A stretch of DNA of 59,072 nucleotides, taken from contig NZ_JAJOYU010000027.1 of NCBI RefSeq assembly GCF_021290985.1, positions 1 through 59,072 of the forward strand. Direction: 5' to 3'. This document shows, piece after piece, positions 1 to 8,696 of the stretch. The position numbers and the translations under genes are program-made. The stretch is from Rheinheimera soli (lineage in GTDB: Bacteria; Pseudomonadota; Gammaproteobacteria; Enterobacterales; Alteromonadaceae). Every line of letters starts with the position of its first letter. Within the stretch, counting starts at the first letter, position 1. The notes beneath the pieces were generated by a model, which was not told the origin of the DNA, made no database searches, and was given only the letters and a program-made list of their open reading frames with translations.

Positions 1-520
1 CCCAATAACCCCCTGCAGCTTCAGCCCGATAACCTTGAGATAAAACATTCATAAAACCATGAGGATAAGGCTCAAGGCTTTGTTTTACATTGGCTTTATC
101 TGCTAATACACTCATCAGTTCCGACACTGAAAAATGTGATTCTTCGGCAAAAATCAACTCTGTTGGGTATAAAGGCTGAAGATGAGTCATTTGCCTTATT
201 TGGCCGCCATAAAAACCAACACAATGCTTGATAGTTAAATGCTCAACAGCCAGATTCGCCCAGCAGGCTGCAGCACCGGCGCTAAAACCCGCTAAAAATA
301 CCGGCTCTATCTGTGCTTTAAGCACCTCGCCCACCTTATTGCAGTACGCCTCTATGCCGCCATGATCCAGAAAATACTGATAGGCCTCTTTGTCATCAGC
401 GAACACAGGAGGCTGATGATCATAAGGCTGTACGCAAAGATAATCCGAACCTAGCTGGTCAAATTGCAAAAGCACTTCAGGCTGAGCGCCAAAAATATCA
501 GTCACTATCACCAGTTGCAT
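1..520 (-). CDS. Dienelactone-hydrolase-like alpha/beta hydrolase (C-terminus beyond window)
   Basis: The gene starts at the ATG at 520 and runs off the left edge after about 173 codons, so the protein is partial at its C-terminus. The nucleophile elbow GFSAG puts the likely catalytic serine at residue 80, and a PHGF motif near residue 154 fits the catalytic histidine of the dienelactone hydrolase family. Such enzymes hydrolyse small esters or lactones in the cytoplasm; the substrate here cannot be told. It begins 9 bp after the stop of the metallo-beta-lactamase gene on the same strand, so the two are probably cotranscribed. The family call is fairly safe; the specific function is unknown. 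Confidence 0.7.
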   Translation of the reverse strand, partial: MQLVIVTDIFGAQPEVLLQFDQLGSDYLCVQPYDHQPPVFADDKEAYQYFLDHGGIEAYCNKVGEVLKAQIEPVFLAGFSAGAAACWANLAVEHLTIKHCVGFYGGQIRQMTHLQPLYPTELIFAEESHFSVSELMSVLADKANVKQSLEPYPHGFMNVLSQGYRAEAAGGYW

Positions 521-529
521 CTAGTGTCC

Positions 530-1396
530 TTAACGAAACAAATTAACCGGAAGTTTTAAATACACAGTGCCATTATCTTCTGCCGCCGGGAACTGCCCTG
601 CCCGCACGTTTACCTGCACCGAAGGTAATATCAGTTTTGGCATGCTCAGGGTTTTGTCTCTGGTCGTACGCATAGTGACAAAGTCCTGCTGACTGGTGCC
701 CTGTTTTAGGTGGATGTTCAGCTTCTTTTGCACTGCTATTGTGGTCTCACAGACAAACTCATCACGCCCTGGCGCTTTGTAGTCGTGGCATAAAAACATT
801 CGGGTTTGATCCGGTAATTGATATAACTTTTGCACTGATTGAAACAAAGTGACTGCATCGCCTCCCGGAAAGTCACAACGTGCTGAACCATAATCAGGCA
901 TAAACAAGGTATCGCCGACAAAAACCGCATCTCCTATGCAGTAACTGACACAAGCTGGCGTATGACCTGGAGTATGCAATACAGAGCAGCGCAAAGTACC
1001 GAGCATAAAGTCTTCACCATCGTTAAATAGCTTGTCAAAAGCAGAACCATCGGCTTTTAAGTCTTTGATATTAAATACCAGACTAAACAGCTGCTGTACT
1101 TCAGTAATACGCGAACCTATGCCAATACAACCGCCCAATTGTTGTTTCAGAAAAGGTGCAGCGGATAAATGATCGGCATGGACATGAGTTTCCAGCAGCC
1201 ATTGCACCGTCAGGTTATGTTCTTTCACCTTAGCTATGATTTGCTGTGCAAACTTAGTGCAGGTAGACCCTGAAGCTGCGTCAAAATCCAATACCGGATC
1301 GATGACGGCAGCCTCTTTGCTCACGGGATCCCAAACCAGATAACTGTAGGTAAAGCTTTGAGGTTCAAAAAAAGCATGGACAACAGGCTGTTGCAT
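530..1396 (-). CDS. MBL-fold hydrolase, persulfide dioxygenase-like (Blh/ETHE1-related)
   Basis: This 288-residue metallo-beta-lactamase-fold protein carries the THVHADH metal motif at residues 70-76, a second histidine in TPGH near 145, GDTLF near 161 and a final CHDY near 203. The 'HADH' form and the R-x-D-F-P-G-G stretch near 173-179 are typical of the ETHE1/Blh persulfide-dioxygenase branch, which oxidises glutathione persulfide to sulfite. That branch uses a mononuclear iron site. The protein has no rhodanese domain. It is divergent from the chemotaxis receptor and is followed after 9 bp by the dienelactone-hydrolase-like gene. No BigR-type regulator is beside it. The fold is certain; the persulfide substrate is inferred from the motifs. 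Confidence 0.8.
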   Translation of the reverse strand: MQQPVVHAFFEPQSFTYSYLVWDPVSKEAAVIDPVLDFDAASGSTCTKFAQQIIAKVKEHNLTVQWLLETHVHADHLSAAPFLKQQLGGCIGIGSRITEVQQLFSLVFNIKDLKADGSAFDKLFNDGEDFMLGTLRCSVLHTPGHTPACVSYCIGDAVFVGDTLFMPDYGSARCDFPGGDAVTLFQSVQKLYQLPDQTRMFLCHDYKAPGRDEFVCETTIAVQKKLNIHLKQGTSQQDFVTMRTTRDKTLSMPKLILPSVQVNVRAGQFPAAEDNGTVYLKLPVNLFR

Positions 1397-1601
1397 AAAT
1401 CACCGCTATTCGTGGGCAGGCCAAATTCAGGCTTATAGTAGCAAAGCTTTTTCATTCCAGAAAGATATAAGCTTATTACCTAAAAATTTATACCTGCGTA
1501 TTAAACAACCACTCACAGATCCAGCGCCGGATTTGTCATAATTTTGCAATCGCCCGTCTCTACTCTGCCTGTGCCTGAAACTTAGTGGAGATAGGAGTTG
1601 T

Positions 1602-3908
1602 ATGAATATCGCCAGAAAATTAACCCTCGGAGCTGGTGTCCTGACTGTGATGGCGGTGATTTTATCTGCCAGCACCAGTGGTTTATTAGCTTTAAAAGAT
1701 AGCTCAGACGCAGTACATCAAAGTGCAGAACAGCAATTTCAGGCCCTGGCAGCAAGCAGACACACCATGCTGCACACCCAACTCGACAGCCAACAGCAAT
1801 TACTCAATGCACTGGCACATAATCGCCTGACACAAGAAGCTATTTACAGCTTTAAGAACCCTTTTGTGTCCTACCGTTATGAAGTTTCAGCCCCTAACCT
1901 GGATGGTCTGAAACAACAGATGGGCGACTGGTACAACACCAAGTATCAGCCTTATTTTCAGGCTCAAACTCAGGGCTTGTCAGTTAATACCAATGAGTGG
2001 CTGGAAAAATCCAAATTTGAAACCTTATTGCTGCAAAAATTCTATGTAGCTGAAAACCCACAACCTCTGGGTAAACAGCAGTTGTTGGAGGATCGCAGTG
2101 ATGGTTCTGTGTATGGTCAGCAGCATAAAAAATATCACAGCAGTTTTAAAGAAATAGTCGACCGTTACGGTTTTCAGGACTTAATGCTGGTCGATGCCAA
2201 CAGTATGGATGTGTTGTATAACGTCAACAAAGGTCCGGTTTTTGCCAGTAATTTACAAAGCGGCGCTTTTGCTAACACTGAACTGGCAACCTTAGCCAAG
2301 AACTTAAAACAAAAACCTAAAGCAGGTTTGCAGATCTCTGCCATCACAGCCTTTACCGGCGCTTTTTCACAACAAGTGTTGTTTTTTGGCGTACCAGTGT
2401 TTCACCCTAATAGCGCTGACACTCCAATCGGATTTTTAATAGCTCAGTATCCTGTCAGTCGTTTCACAGATTTGATGACCGGAAATCAAAAGTGGCAAGA
2501 CTTGGGTTTAGGTCAAAGCGGTGATTTGTATCTGGTTGATCAGGATCACAAACTGGTGACTGAATTAAGGCCTTATCTGACGGATAAAAGCCGCTTTGTT
2601 GCAGACTATCCACAGTTCAAAACCGGACCTTATGGTTTAGGTGGTCATAGCGTATTAAAACTGCCTCAAATTGACGCCGCATTGGCTGGCAAATCCGGTG
2701 TCGCTGAAGCTGAAGATTACCGGGGTGTTGATTCGTTAATCAGTTGGCGCCCTCTGCAGATAGGTCAGCAGCAGTATGCGCTTATTGTGCAGCAGGATTT
2801 ATCTGAAAGTATGGCGGCCGTCAGCACCATAAGAACCAACCTGGTTTTAAGCACCCTGCTCTCTGTACTCTTGCTTGGAATACTGGTGGTGCTGCTGGTT
2901 TATGTCTTAGCGCGACGTTTTGCCAAACCTATGCTGGCATTGCATCAACGTATCGAAGCTTCTGCCCAGTCTCATGATCTGACAGTGCGCTTTGATTTGC
3001 AGTCTAGAGATGAAGTGGCGGATATTGGCGCTGCGTTGAACACACTGTTTGGAGCTTTTAGATCGCTGGTGTCTAAACTATCAAGCACCTCTGAGCAAAG
3101 TGCCTCAGCGGCCACTCAAAATCTGCAAATTAGCCTGGAATGTCAAAACTCAGCGATGCAACAAGGTGCGGCTATCAGCCATTTGTTGCAACAATCTCAA
3201 AGTCTGGATCAGCAACTGCAACATTCAGCGGAGCAGTTACGTCGTTCAGCCAGTCAGGCGAATCATGCCAACCAACAGGCTGACTCTGGTTATCAGGCGG
3301 TGGATCTGGTCGCGAGTTCAATGCGTCATCTGGCCGAACAAGTCAGTTCATCCAGTCAGAGCATGGACCATTTACGCTCTGCCGCCACTGATATAGTGAC
3401 GGTGCTGGATACCATCAAAGGCATTTCAGAACAAACGAACCTTCTGGCGCTGAATGCTGCAATCGAAGCAGCCCGAGCTGGTGAACATGGCCGTGGTTTT
3501 GCGGTCGTGGCAGATGAAGTAAGGCGTTTATCCGGTAGCACCCGCCAGGCAACTATGGAAATTCAACATATGCTGGACCGCTTGATGAGCACAGTAGATG
3601 AAACTGCGCTGGATTTAGCGAAAGAGCGGCAAAGTGCAGAGCTTTGCGTTACAGGCTCAGAGCAGGCATTACATGCTTTAAAAGAGATCAAACAACTGAT
3701 TGCAGAGGTTAGCACTGATACCACAAAGATAGCCCAGGCCAGTGAGCAACAATACCAACACAATCAACAAATGCGTGATGAACTGACCGCTGTGCAAGGT
3801 TTAGCCGCTCATACCGAACAAGCTATGGCTGAATTAAACCAGACAGCAAAACAGCAGGAAAAACTGGCTGCTGAATTATTAAGTAACGCCAGAACCTTTC
3901 GGGTTTAA
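1602..3908 (+). CDS. Methyl-accepting chemotaxis protein
   Basis: A 768-residue transmembrane chemoreceptor. A first membrane segment lies at about residues 7-30, followed by a large periplasmic sensor of some 375 residues that looks like a double Cache-type domain. A second membrane segment lies near 407-435, then a HAMP linker and a cytoplasmic signalling coiled coil. The conserved hairpin tip ([11 protein letters not shown], then [13 protein letters not shown]) contacts CheA and CheW. The receptor would steer flagellar motility towards or away from a ligand that cannot be read from sequence. The ATG is preceded by a purine-rich ribosome site (GGAGATAGGAG). It stands alone and is closed by the hairpin at 3923-3955. 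Confidence 0.95.
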   Translation: MNIARKLTLGAGVLTVMAVILSASTSGLLALKDSSDAVHQSAEQQFQALAASRHTMLHTQLDSQQQLLNALAHNRLTQEAIYSFKNPFVSYRYEVSAPNLDGLKQQMGDWYNTKYQPYFQAQTQGLSVNTNEWLEKSKFETLLLQKFYVAENPQPLGKQQLLEDRSDGSVYGQQHKKYHSSFKEIVDRYGFQDLMLVDANSMDVLYNVNKGPVFASNLQSGAFANTELATLAKNLKQKPKAGLQISAITAFTGAFSQQVLFFGVPVFHPNSADTPIGFLIAQYPVSRFTDLMTGNQKWQDLGLGQSGDLYLVDQDHKLVTELRPYLTDKSRFVADYPQFKTGPYGLGGHSVLKLPQIDAALAGKSGVAEAEDYRGVDSLISWRPLQIGQQQYALIVQQDLSESMAAVSTIRTNLVLSTLLSVLLLGILVVLLVYVLARRFAKPMLALHQRIEASAQSHDLTVRFDLQSRDEVADIGAALNTLFGAFRSLVSKLSSTSEQSASAATQNLQISLECQNSAMQQGAAISHLLQQSQSLDQQLQHSAEQLRRSASQANHANQQADSGYQAVDLVASSMRHLAEQVSSSSQSMDHLRSAATDIVTVLDTIKGISEQTNLLALNAAIEAARAGEHGRGFAVVADEVRRLSGSTRQATMEIQHMLDRLMSTVDETALDLAKERQSAELCVTGSEQALHALKEIKQLIAEVSTDTTKIAQASEQQYQHNQQMRDELTAVQGLAAHTEQAMAELNQTAKQQEKLAAELLSNARTFRV

Positions 3909-3922
3909 ATCCTGACCATGAA

Positions 3923-3955
3923 AAAAGCCCCTGTGGACGCAGGGGCTTTCTTTTT
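3923..3955. terminator. Bidirectional terminator between MCP gene and htpX
   Basis: An AAAGCCCCTG / CAGGGGCTTT stem with a 6-base loop, followed by a T-run on the plus strand and preceded by an A-run. It can therefore end both the receptor transcript and the convergent htpX transcript. Confidence 0.85.
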
Positions 3956-3970
3956 ATAACTATTTACTGA

Positions 3971-4855
3971 TTAGCCTTCAAAGGAGCGGCTTTGCAGTGC
4001 ATGAATACGTTTATCCAGTGGCGGGTGGCTCATAAAAAGCTCTGAAGCAGCTGGTTTAGTGGCCAGACCAAAAGCCGTCATTGAGCCTTGTAACTGGCTT
4101 TCATGATTACCTTTTAAACGTTGTAATGCAGCGACCATGTTTTCTGCACCGACTAAACGGGCTGCACCAGCATCGGCTTTGTATTCACGCTGACGGGAAA
4201 ACCACATCACAATGATGCTGGCCAGCACACCAAAGATCATTTCCAGCACAAACACAGTGATCATATAACTGATACCGCCACCCTGACTTTCTTCTTCGTC
4301 ATTGGAGCGGAAAAAGTTATCAATAATGCCGGCAACCACGCGGGCAAAGAAAATAACGAAGGTATTCACTACACCCTGGATCAGAGTCAGGGTCACCATA
4401 TCGCCGTTGGCGACGTGAGAAACTTCGTGTGCTAACACAGCTTCGGCTTCCTGCTGCGTCATCGCATGCAATAAACCTGTGCTGACAGCCACCAAGGCAT
4501 TATTGCGGCTCATACCAGTGGCAAAGGCGTTAATTTCCGGCGAATCGTAAATAGCGACTTCCGGCATACCAATACCAGCTTGTTTTGCCTGACGTTGCAC
4601 TGTGCTCACCAGCCAGTGTTCAGTGGCATTCGATGGCTCTGTGATCACCACTGCACCTGTCGAACGTTTTGCCATCCACTTGGACATAGCTAAAGAAATA
4701 AAAGAGCCACCAAAACCAAACACAGCAGCAAATATCAACAAGCCACCCATACTTCGGTTATCTATACCAAAAACTTTAAACACAATACTCAAAACGATAC
4801 TCAGCACTAACATCACAGCTAAGTTCGTGATTAAAAATAGCACTATACGTTTCAT
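3971..4855 (-). CDS. htpX: Protease HtpX, membrane zinc metalloprotease
   Basis: A 294-residue M48 peptidase of the inner membrane that removes damaged or misfolded membrane proteins, usually together with FtsH. Two N-terminal membrane segments (about residues 5-28 and 36-56) precede the zinc motif HEVSH at 143-147. Two further hydrophobic stretches around 155-210 follow, with the third zinc ligand expected in the REYKADAGA region. Length and order match E. coli HtpX. The ATG has a GAGGTTGG ribosome site. It is a single gene convergent with the chemoreceptor; no heat-shock promoter was recognised with confidence. Confidence 0.95.
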   Translation of the reverse strand: MKRIVLFLITNLAVMLVLSIVLSIVFKVFGIDNRSMGGLLIFAAVFGFGGSFISLAMSKWMAKRSTGAVVITEPSNATEHWLVSTVQRQAKQAGIGMPEVAIYDSPEINAFATGMSRNNALVAVSTGLLHAMTQQEAEAVLAHEVSHVANGDMVTLTLIQGVVNTFVIFFARVVAGIIDNFFRSNDEEESQGGGISYMITVFVLEMIFGVLASIIVMWFSRQREYKADAGAARLVGAENMVAALQRLKGNHESQLQGSMTAFGLATKPAASELFMSHPPLDKRIHALQSRSFEG

Positions 4856-4889
4856 ACCAACCTCTGTAATTCGGAAAACAGCTAAGTTC

Positions 4890-5015
4890 TATACCTAAGT
4901 AATTTGGAGTTGCAGCGAGGCGACAAGCCAGTGAGTGCCCGGGAGCATAGTTAACCTATGTGACCGGGCCGAGTGGCGTAGTCAACAAAGCTGCATCTTC
5001 AAGTACGACGGTATA
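4890..5015. repeat. 126-bp palindromic intergenic repeat unit
   Basis: The ends are imperfect inverted repeats: TATACC...GGAGTTGCAGC on the left mirrors GCTGCATCTTCAAG...GGTATA on the right. The middle holds a second hairpin, CCCGG-GAG-CATAG / CTATG-TGA-CCGGG around TTAAC (about 4938-4969). Similar elements, with the same ends and same CATAG-TTAAC-type centre, are familiar as dispersed, MITE-like repeats in Alteromonadales and Vibrio. Only one copy is in this window. No coding potential. Confidence 0.7.
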
Positions 5016-5028
5016 AACGCTTGTTGCT

Positions 5029-5065
5029 AAAAAAGCCCCTGTTTCATCGCTGTAACAGAGGCAAA
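5029..5065 (-). terminator. Intrinsic terminator, minus strand
   Basis: Read on the minus strand, GCCTCTGTT, a 10-base loop, AACAGGGGC, then six T. No protein gene precedes it within 260 bp on that strand, which is the main reason to suspect a small RNA here. Confidence 0.65.
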
Positions 5066-5209
5066 GGGCGGATTAATCACCACAACAAGTACGTATTGGT
5101 TCTGCCCACCCCTGCATCAGCGTTTCGGCTCTCTGCGGGGGTTATTCAGGGAACGCTGAGATAATAAGCCGGACAAGGTAGTAAGGTAAAATCGAATATA
5201 ACTGCCATT
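5029..5209 (-). ncRNA. Candidate small RNA with pseudoknot-like fold
   Basis: The gap between htpX and dps contains, on the minus strand, a weak promoter (TTGCAA at 5239-5244, 17 bp, TAAAAC at 5216-5221). A structured stretch and a good intrinsic terminator at 5029-5065 follow. Four segments pair in interleaved order: CAGCGTT (5158-5152) with AACGCTG (5124-5118), and CCCCCGCA (5141-5134) with TGCAGGGG (5116-5109, one mismatch). This suggests either an H-type pseudoknot or two mutually exclusive stems. No reading frame is convincing and I do not recognise a known RNA family. The dps terminator at 5264-5299 separates it from dps. Confidence 0.4.
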
Positions 5210-5217
5210 ATGGTAGT
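5201..5217. promoter_or_regulatory. Inverted repeat overlapping the putative small-RNA promoter
   Basis: ACTGCCAT-T-ATGGTAGT, 7 of 8 arm positions matching, lies over the proposed -10 and start of the minus-strand transcript. It could be an operator. The regulator is unknown. Confidence 0.3.
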
Positions 5218-5263
5218 TTTAAACTGATAAGAATCAGGTTGCAAATTGTTTATCAGACCAAAC

Positions 5264-5299
5264 TAAAAAGCCTGTCAGGAGCGAACCGGACAGGCTTTG
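5264..5299 (-). terminator. dps terminator
   Basis: Minus-strand stem AAGCCTGTC / GACAGGCTT with a 12-base loop, followed by TTTTTAG; lies directly after the dps stop codon. Confidence 0.85.
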
Positions 5300-5326
5300 T
5301 TATCATTAAAAATGATGTAGTGTGGT

Positions 5327-5794
5327 TTAACCTAACAGGCTTCTGAGCATCCAGGCGTTTTTCTCATGCACTTGCATACGCTGAGTTAATAAGTCCAGTG
5401 TAGGTTCGTCTGAGGCTTTATCTGCTACAGGCACTATAGAACGTGCTGTTTTGGCCAAAGCTTCCTGGCCTTTCACCAGATCTTTGATCATATCCTGCGC
5501 ATTCGGAATACCATCAGCTTCTTTAATGCTGGTCAGTTTGGCAAATTCTTTATAAGAACCTGGTGCAAACTCACCTAAAGCACGAATACGTTCTGCAATT
5601 AAATCGACGGCCAAAGCCAGCTCAGTGTACTGAGTTTCAAATAAAACATGCAGAGTCTGGAACATTGGGCCTGTCACGTTCCAGTGATAATTATGCGTCT
5701 TCAGATACAGAGTGTAAGTGTCAGCCAGTAAAGTCGCTAAACCATGCACTATGGCTTTACGATCATCGTCTTCAATACCAATATTAATTTTCAT
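5327..5794 (-). CDS. dps: Dps ferritin-like DNA-binding protein
   Basis: A 155-residue four-helix Dps/Dps-like ferritin. Twelve subunits form a shell that oxidises iron with hydrogen peroxide, stores it and shields DNA in stress or stationary phase. The intersubunit ferroxidase ligands are visible as HWN (H37), LHVLFE (H49, E53) and DLIAER (about 64-69). The N-terminus is short with few lysines, unlike E. coli Dps, so DNA binding may be weak. The ribosome site is ACGGAG, 6 bp before the ATG. It is monocistronic with its own terminator, and an FNR-like site lies upstream. No OxyR site was identified. Confidence 0.93.
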   Translation of the reverse strand: MKINIGIEDDDRKAIVHGLATLLADTYTLYLKTHNYHWNVTGPMFQTLHVLFETQYTELALAVDLIAERIRALGEFAPGSYKEFAKLTSIKEADGIPNAQDMIKDLVKGQEALAKTARSIVPVADKASDEPTLDLLTQRMQVHEKNAWMLRSLLG

Positions 5795-5874
5795 AAGAAA
5801 CTCCGTGTTGCGGCCAAGAATTCAAATACCCTATCACAAATCACGCAAGGCGCTCAAATATCCAGAGGGTTAAG

Positions 5875-5888
5875 CTGATATAGATCAA
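5875..5888. promoter_or_regulatory. FNR-like site between dps and antiporter gene
   Basis: CTGAT-ATAG-ATCAA matches the FNR/EtrA consensus TTGAT-N4-ATCAA at 9 of 10 positions. It lies 80 bp upstream of dps and 129 bp upstream of the antiporter start, so either or both could be controlled. No convincing -10 box is placed at the usual distance for either gene. Confidence 0.45.
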
Positions 5889-6016
5889 TGGGATCGAAAG
5901 CAGCATAAAACAAGGGCACGAGTTCGATAGTCTTGGTTTTGTCACAATACCCCAGTTACAATGCGCGCTTTGGATCCTTCTTTGTTTCCTCGTTTGCGGA
6001 GTATCTTGTGGAAGCT

Positions 6017-7258
6017 ATGCCAGTAGGCGTCAGTGCCTTTTTTATTCAGTTGTTGGTGATCTTGGTTGTAGCACGAATAGTGGGCTGGCTGGCGATTCAG
6101 GTAGGCCAACCCAGAGTGGTCGGCGAAATGATAGCCGGTATTTTATTAGGCCCTACCTTGTTTGGTGCTTTGGCTCCCGAACTTCAACAACAGTTATTTT
6201 CTGCAGATTACCGACCCTTCTTATCCTTAGGTGCTCAGGTGGGTATTGGTCTTTATATGTTTTTAGTGGGCCTTGAATTTGACACCAGTATGTTTAAAAG
6301 CCGGGCCCGCAGTGCCATCGCCATTTCAGCTTCAGGCATAGTGGTGCCTTTTGTTATGGCCTGTTTATTGGCCAGTTGGTTATTGAGTTACGGTGGCCTT
6401 TTTGCCGACAACCTGAGCTGGACACAAGCTGCTTTATTTCTTGGGGCTTCAATTTCAATCACCGCCTTTCCTATGCTGGCCAGGGTGATCCAGGAGCAGG
6501 GGTTGGCGAACAGTAAATTAGGTACCTTAGTGTTGGCTGCTGGGGCTATTGATGATGTCGCCGCCTGGTGTTTGATGGCCTTGTTGTTGGCAAGCTTTGG
6601 CGGTGACGGCAGTTTATTTTATAAAGCTGTGACAGGCGCGGTCATATTTGCGGCTTTAATGCTGACACTGGTGCGCAAACATGCGGCGCAGCTGGAAAGC
6701 TGGTATCAGCGCGAACAACGTATCACTCCCCGCCTCTTTCTGGTGATTTTAGTCTTATGGGTAGTCAGCGTCAGTACTACGGAGTGGATAGGCCTGCATG
6801 CGGTTTTTGGTGGTTTCTTATTAGGTGTGGCTATGCCACGTGGCCTGTTAGCTGAACATTTAATTAAACGTCTGCAGCCTTTGGTGCTGATTGGTCTGGT
6901 GCCATTGTTTTTTACCGTGTCAGGCTTAAAAACAGATCTGTCTGTTCTGGCTCAGGGGACTTTGTGGCAAATTGCGCTGGCTGTGATCGCGGCCTCAATT
7001 TTTGCTAAGGCTGTGGCTTGTTATCTGGCTGCCCGGCTTTGTGGCGAAAACCACCCTATGGCGCTTGCTGTAGGTATTCTGATGAATGCTCGGGGCATGA
7101 TGGAATTGATTCTGCTGAATATTGCGCTGCAAAATGGCGTGATTAAGGAAGACTTGTTCTCTGTGTTGGTGCTGATGACCATAGTGACCACCATGATGGC
7201 CACTCCACTATTTAACGTGCTCCAGCGGCGCACTTCGTTTCGCAGTCAGTTGGATTAG
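6017..7258 (+). CDS. Cation:proton antiporter (CPA2 family)
   Basis: A 413-residue inner-membrane protein with about 12 hydrophobic segments and the KefB/NhaA-like antiporter fold of the CPA2 family. Motifs include GQPRVVGEMIAGILLGP near the N-terminus, GASISITAFPMLARV and the paired aspartates in GAIDDVAAWC that sit in the ion path. It exchanges Na+ or K+ for H+; there is no C-terminal NAD-binding (RCK) domain. An upstream TTG at 5933 would add 28 residues, but the ATG at 6017 fits the family N-terminus and has GGAAG just before it, though at short spacing. It stands alone. The ion is not determined. Confidence 0.88.
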   Translation: MPVGVSAFFIQLLVILVVARIVGWLAIQVGQPRVVGEMIAGILLGPTLFGALAPELQQQLFSADYRPFLSLGAQVGIGLYMFLVGLEFDTSMFKSRARSAIAISASGIVVPFVMACLLASWLLSYGGLFADNLSWTQAALFLGASISITAFPMLARVIQEQGLANSKLGTLVLAAGAIDDVAAWCLMALLLASFGGDGSLFYKAVTGAVIFAALMLTLVRKHAAQLESWYQREQRITPRLFLVILVLWVVSVSTTEWIGLHAVFGGFLLGVAMPRGLLAEHLIKRLQPLVLIGLVPLFFTVSGLKTDLSVLAQGTLWQIALAVIAASIFAKAVACYLAARLCGENHPMALAVGILMNARGMMELILLNIALQNGVIKEDLFSVLVLMTIVTTMMATPLFNVLQRRTSFRSQLD

Positions 7259-7266
7259 GGTTCATT

Positions 7267-7298
7267 GTTCAAGGCATGTTTATCGTCATGCCTTGAAC
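7267..7298. terminator. Perfect 12-bp inverted repeat between convergent genes
   Basis: GTTCAAGGCATG, 8-base loop, CATGCCTTGAAC. It lies between the convergent antiporter and tyrS genes. There is no T-run on either side, so it may act as a weak terminator or a transcript-end stabiliser. Confidence 0.5.
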
Positions 7299-7319
7299 AT
7301 ATGCTCAGCGAGTAAACCG

Positions 7320-8603
7320 TCACAGGCTAATTTTTAACAAATAAAAATTCTTTTGGCCTCGTTGCAGTAACCAGAACTGATGATGTAATGGCTTATAGTC
7401 AGACATTTTTAAATCCTGTTGTACCACTTCACCATTCAGTCTTACGGCTTGTGCGCTTAACAGCTCTCTGGCTTTGCTTTTGGATAACGCCAATCCAGAC
7501 TTTTGCATGGCCTCAGTAAGCGTCAGACTACTGCATATCTCAACACAGGGCAAAGCATCCAGTTCTAACTGCTGCAATTCGGCTAAGCTCAGTTGCTGTG
7601 GCTGTCCTGTAAACAAGGCCTTGGTAATACGTTCTGCTGAGAGCAGCCCTGCCTCGCCATGCACAAATCGGGTCACCTGCTCTGCCAGATTACGTTGGGC
7701 CTGAGGTTTGCTGCCTGAGTTGCGATCCGATTGCTCTATGGCAGCTATCTCGGCGCAACTTAAAAAACTGTAGTAGCGCAGCAGGTTATACACGTCCTTA
7801 TCGTCGGTATTTAACCAGAACTGGTAAAAGCTAAAAGGCGAAGTTTTGGTTTTATCCAGCCAGATAGTGCCGGACTCCGTTTTTCCAAACTTAGTGCCAT
7901 CGGCTTTAGTGATCAAAGGTAAGGTTAAACCTTCCACTTTGGTATGGTTTAATCTGCGGGTCAGGTCAATACCTGCCACTATATTGCCCCATTGATCGTT
8001 GCCCCCTATCTGCAAAGTACAGCCAAAGCGTTGGTTTAACATGGCAAAATCGTAAGACTGCAGCAAGCTGTAACTGAACTCTGTGAAAGAAATGCCCTGA
8101 TCGGGCCGCTCCAGCCGCTGACGTACAGATTCTTTTCGCATCATGGCGTTGACTGAAAAATGTTTGCCTACATCCCGGAAGAAACTAATGACATCCAGCG
8201 TCGACAGCCAGTCTGCATTATTAACCAGCTGTAGCGGTTCGGACAACACAGGTTGCAACAGCGCAATGATCTGACTGCCAAGCTGCTCAGTCCAGGTTTG
8301 AATGCTTTTTGTGTCGTTTAAACTACGCTCTGTCGCTTTAAAGCTTGGATCGCCTATAAAACCTGTGGCTCCGCCTATTAACGCTATGACGTGATGGCCT
8401 GCATCCTGAAAACGTTTTAGCATCAACAAAGGCACCAGGTGCCCTATATGCAGGCTGCCGGCTGTAGGATCAAAACCACAGTACAAGCTTTGTCTGCTGC
8501 TCAAAAAGTCACGTAAGAGTTCTGGATTTGAACATTGGGCTATCAGGCCACGCTCGAGCAAGTCATCCACTAACTGGGGTTTGCTCACCGCTGCTGTTGT
8601 CAT
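7320..8603 (-). CDS. tyrS: Tyrosyl-tRNA synthetase
   Basis: A 427-residue class I synthetase that charges tRNA-Tyr. The N-terminal Rossmann domain has the HIGH signature at residues 52-55, in SLHIGH. The second signature is KFGKT near 232-236, the variant of KMSKS found in E. coli-type TyrRS. The C-terminus (about 360-427) is an S4 RNA-binding domain. The ATG is preceded by GAGAG. It is followed by a 93-bp gap and then the LuxR-type gene on the same strand upstream; the two are probably independent. Full length, nothing unusual. Confidence 0.97.
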   Translation of the reverse strand: MTTAAVSKPQLVDDLLERGLIAQCSNPELLRDFLSSRQSLYCGFDPTAGSLHIGHLVPLLMLKRFQDAGHHVIALIGGATGFIGDPSFKATERSLNDTKSIQTWTEQLGSQIIALLQPVLSEPLQLVNNADWLSTLDVISFFRDVGKHFSVNAMMRKESVRQRLERPDQGISFTEFSYSLLQSYDFAMLNQRFGCTLQIGGNDQWGNIVAGIDLTRRLNHTKVEGLTLPLITKADGTKFGKTESGTIWLDKTKTSPFSFYQFWLNTDDKDVYNLLRYYSFLSCAEIAAIEQSDRNSGSKPQAQRNLAEQVTRFVHGEAGLLSAERITKALFTGQPQQLSLAELQQLELDALPCVEICSSLTLTEAMQKSGLALSKSKARELLSAQAVRLNGEVVQQDLKMSDYKPLHHQFWLLQRGQKNFYLLKISL

Positions 8604-8696
8604 TGTCTGCTCTCTTTTTGCATATAAAGTGAAAAGCAGCAGCTTAAAGTTCAGCAGCAGAAAAAGGCATGTCCCTAAAGGGATAAGAAAGGCTTT

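Noticed and set aside
5105-5130. Hammerhead-like CTGATG and GAAA strings in the candidate small RNA
   Set aside because: The order and spacing do not form the three-way hammerhead core, and CTGATG is not followed by A. The strings are likely to be chance.
8604-8696. Terminator after the LuxR-type gene
   Set aside because: TCCCTAAAGGGA is a short palindrome but the surrounding stem does not pair and no T-run follows on the right strand.
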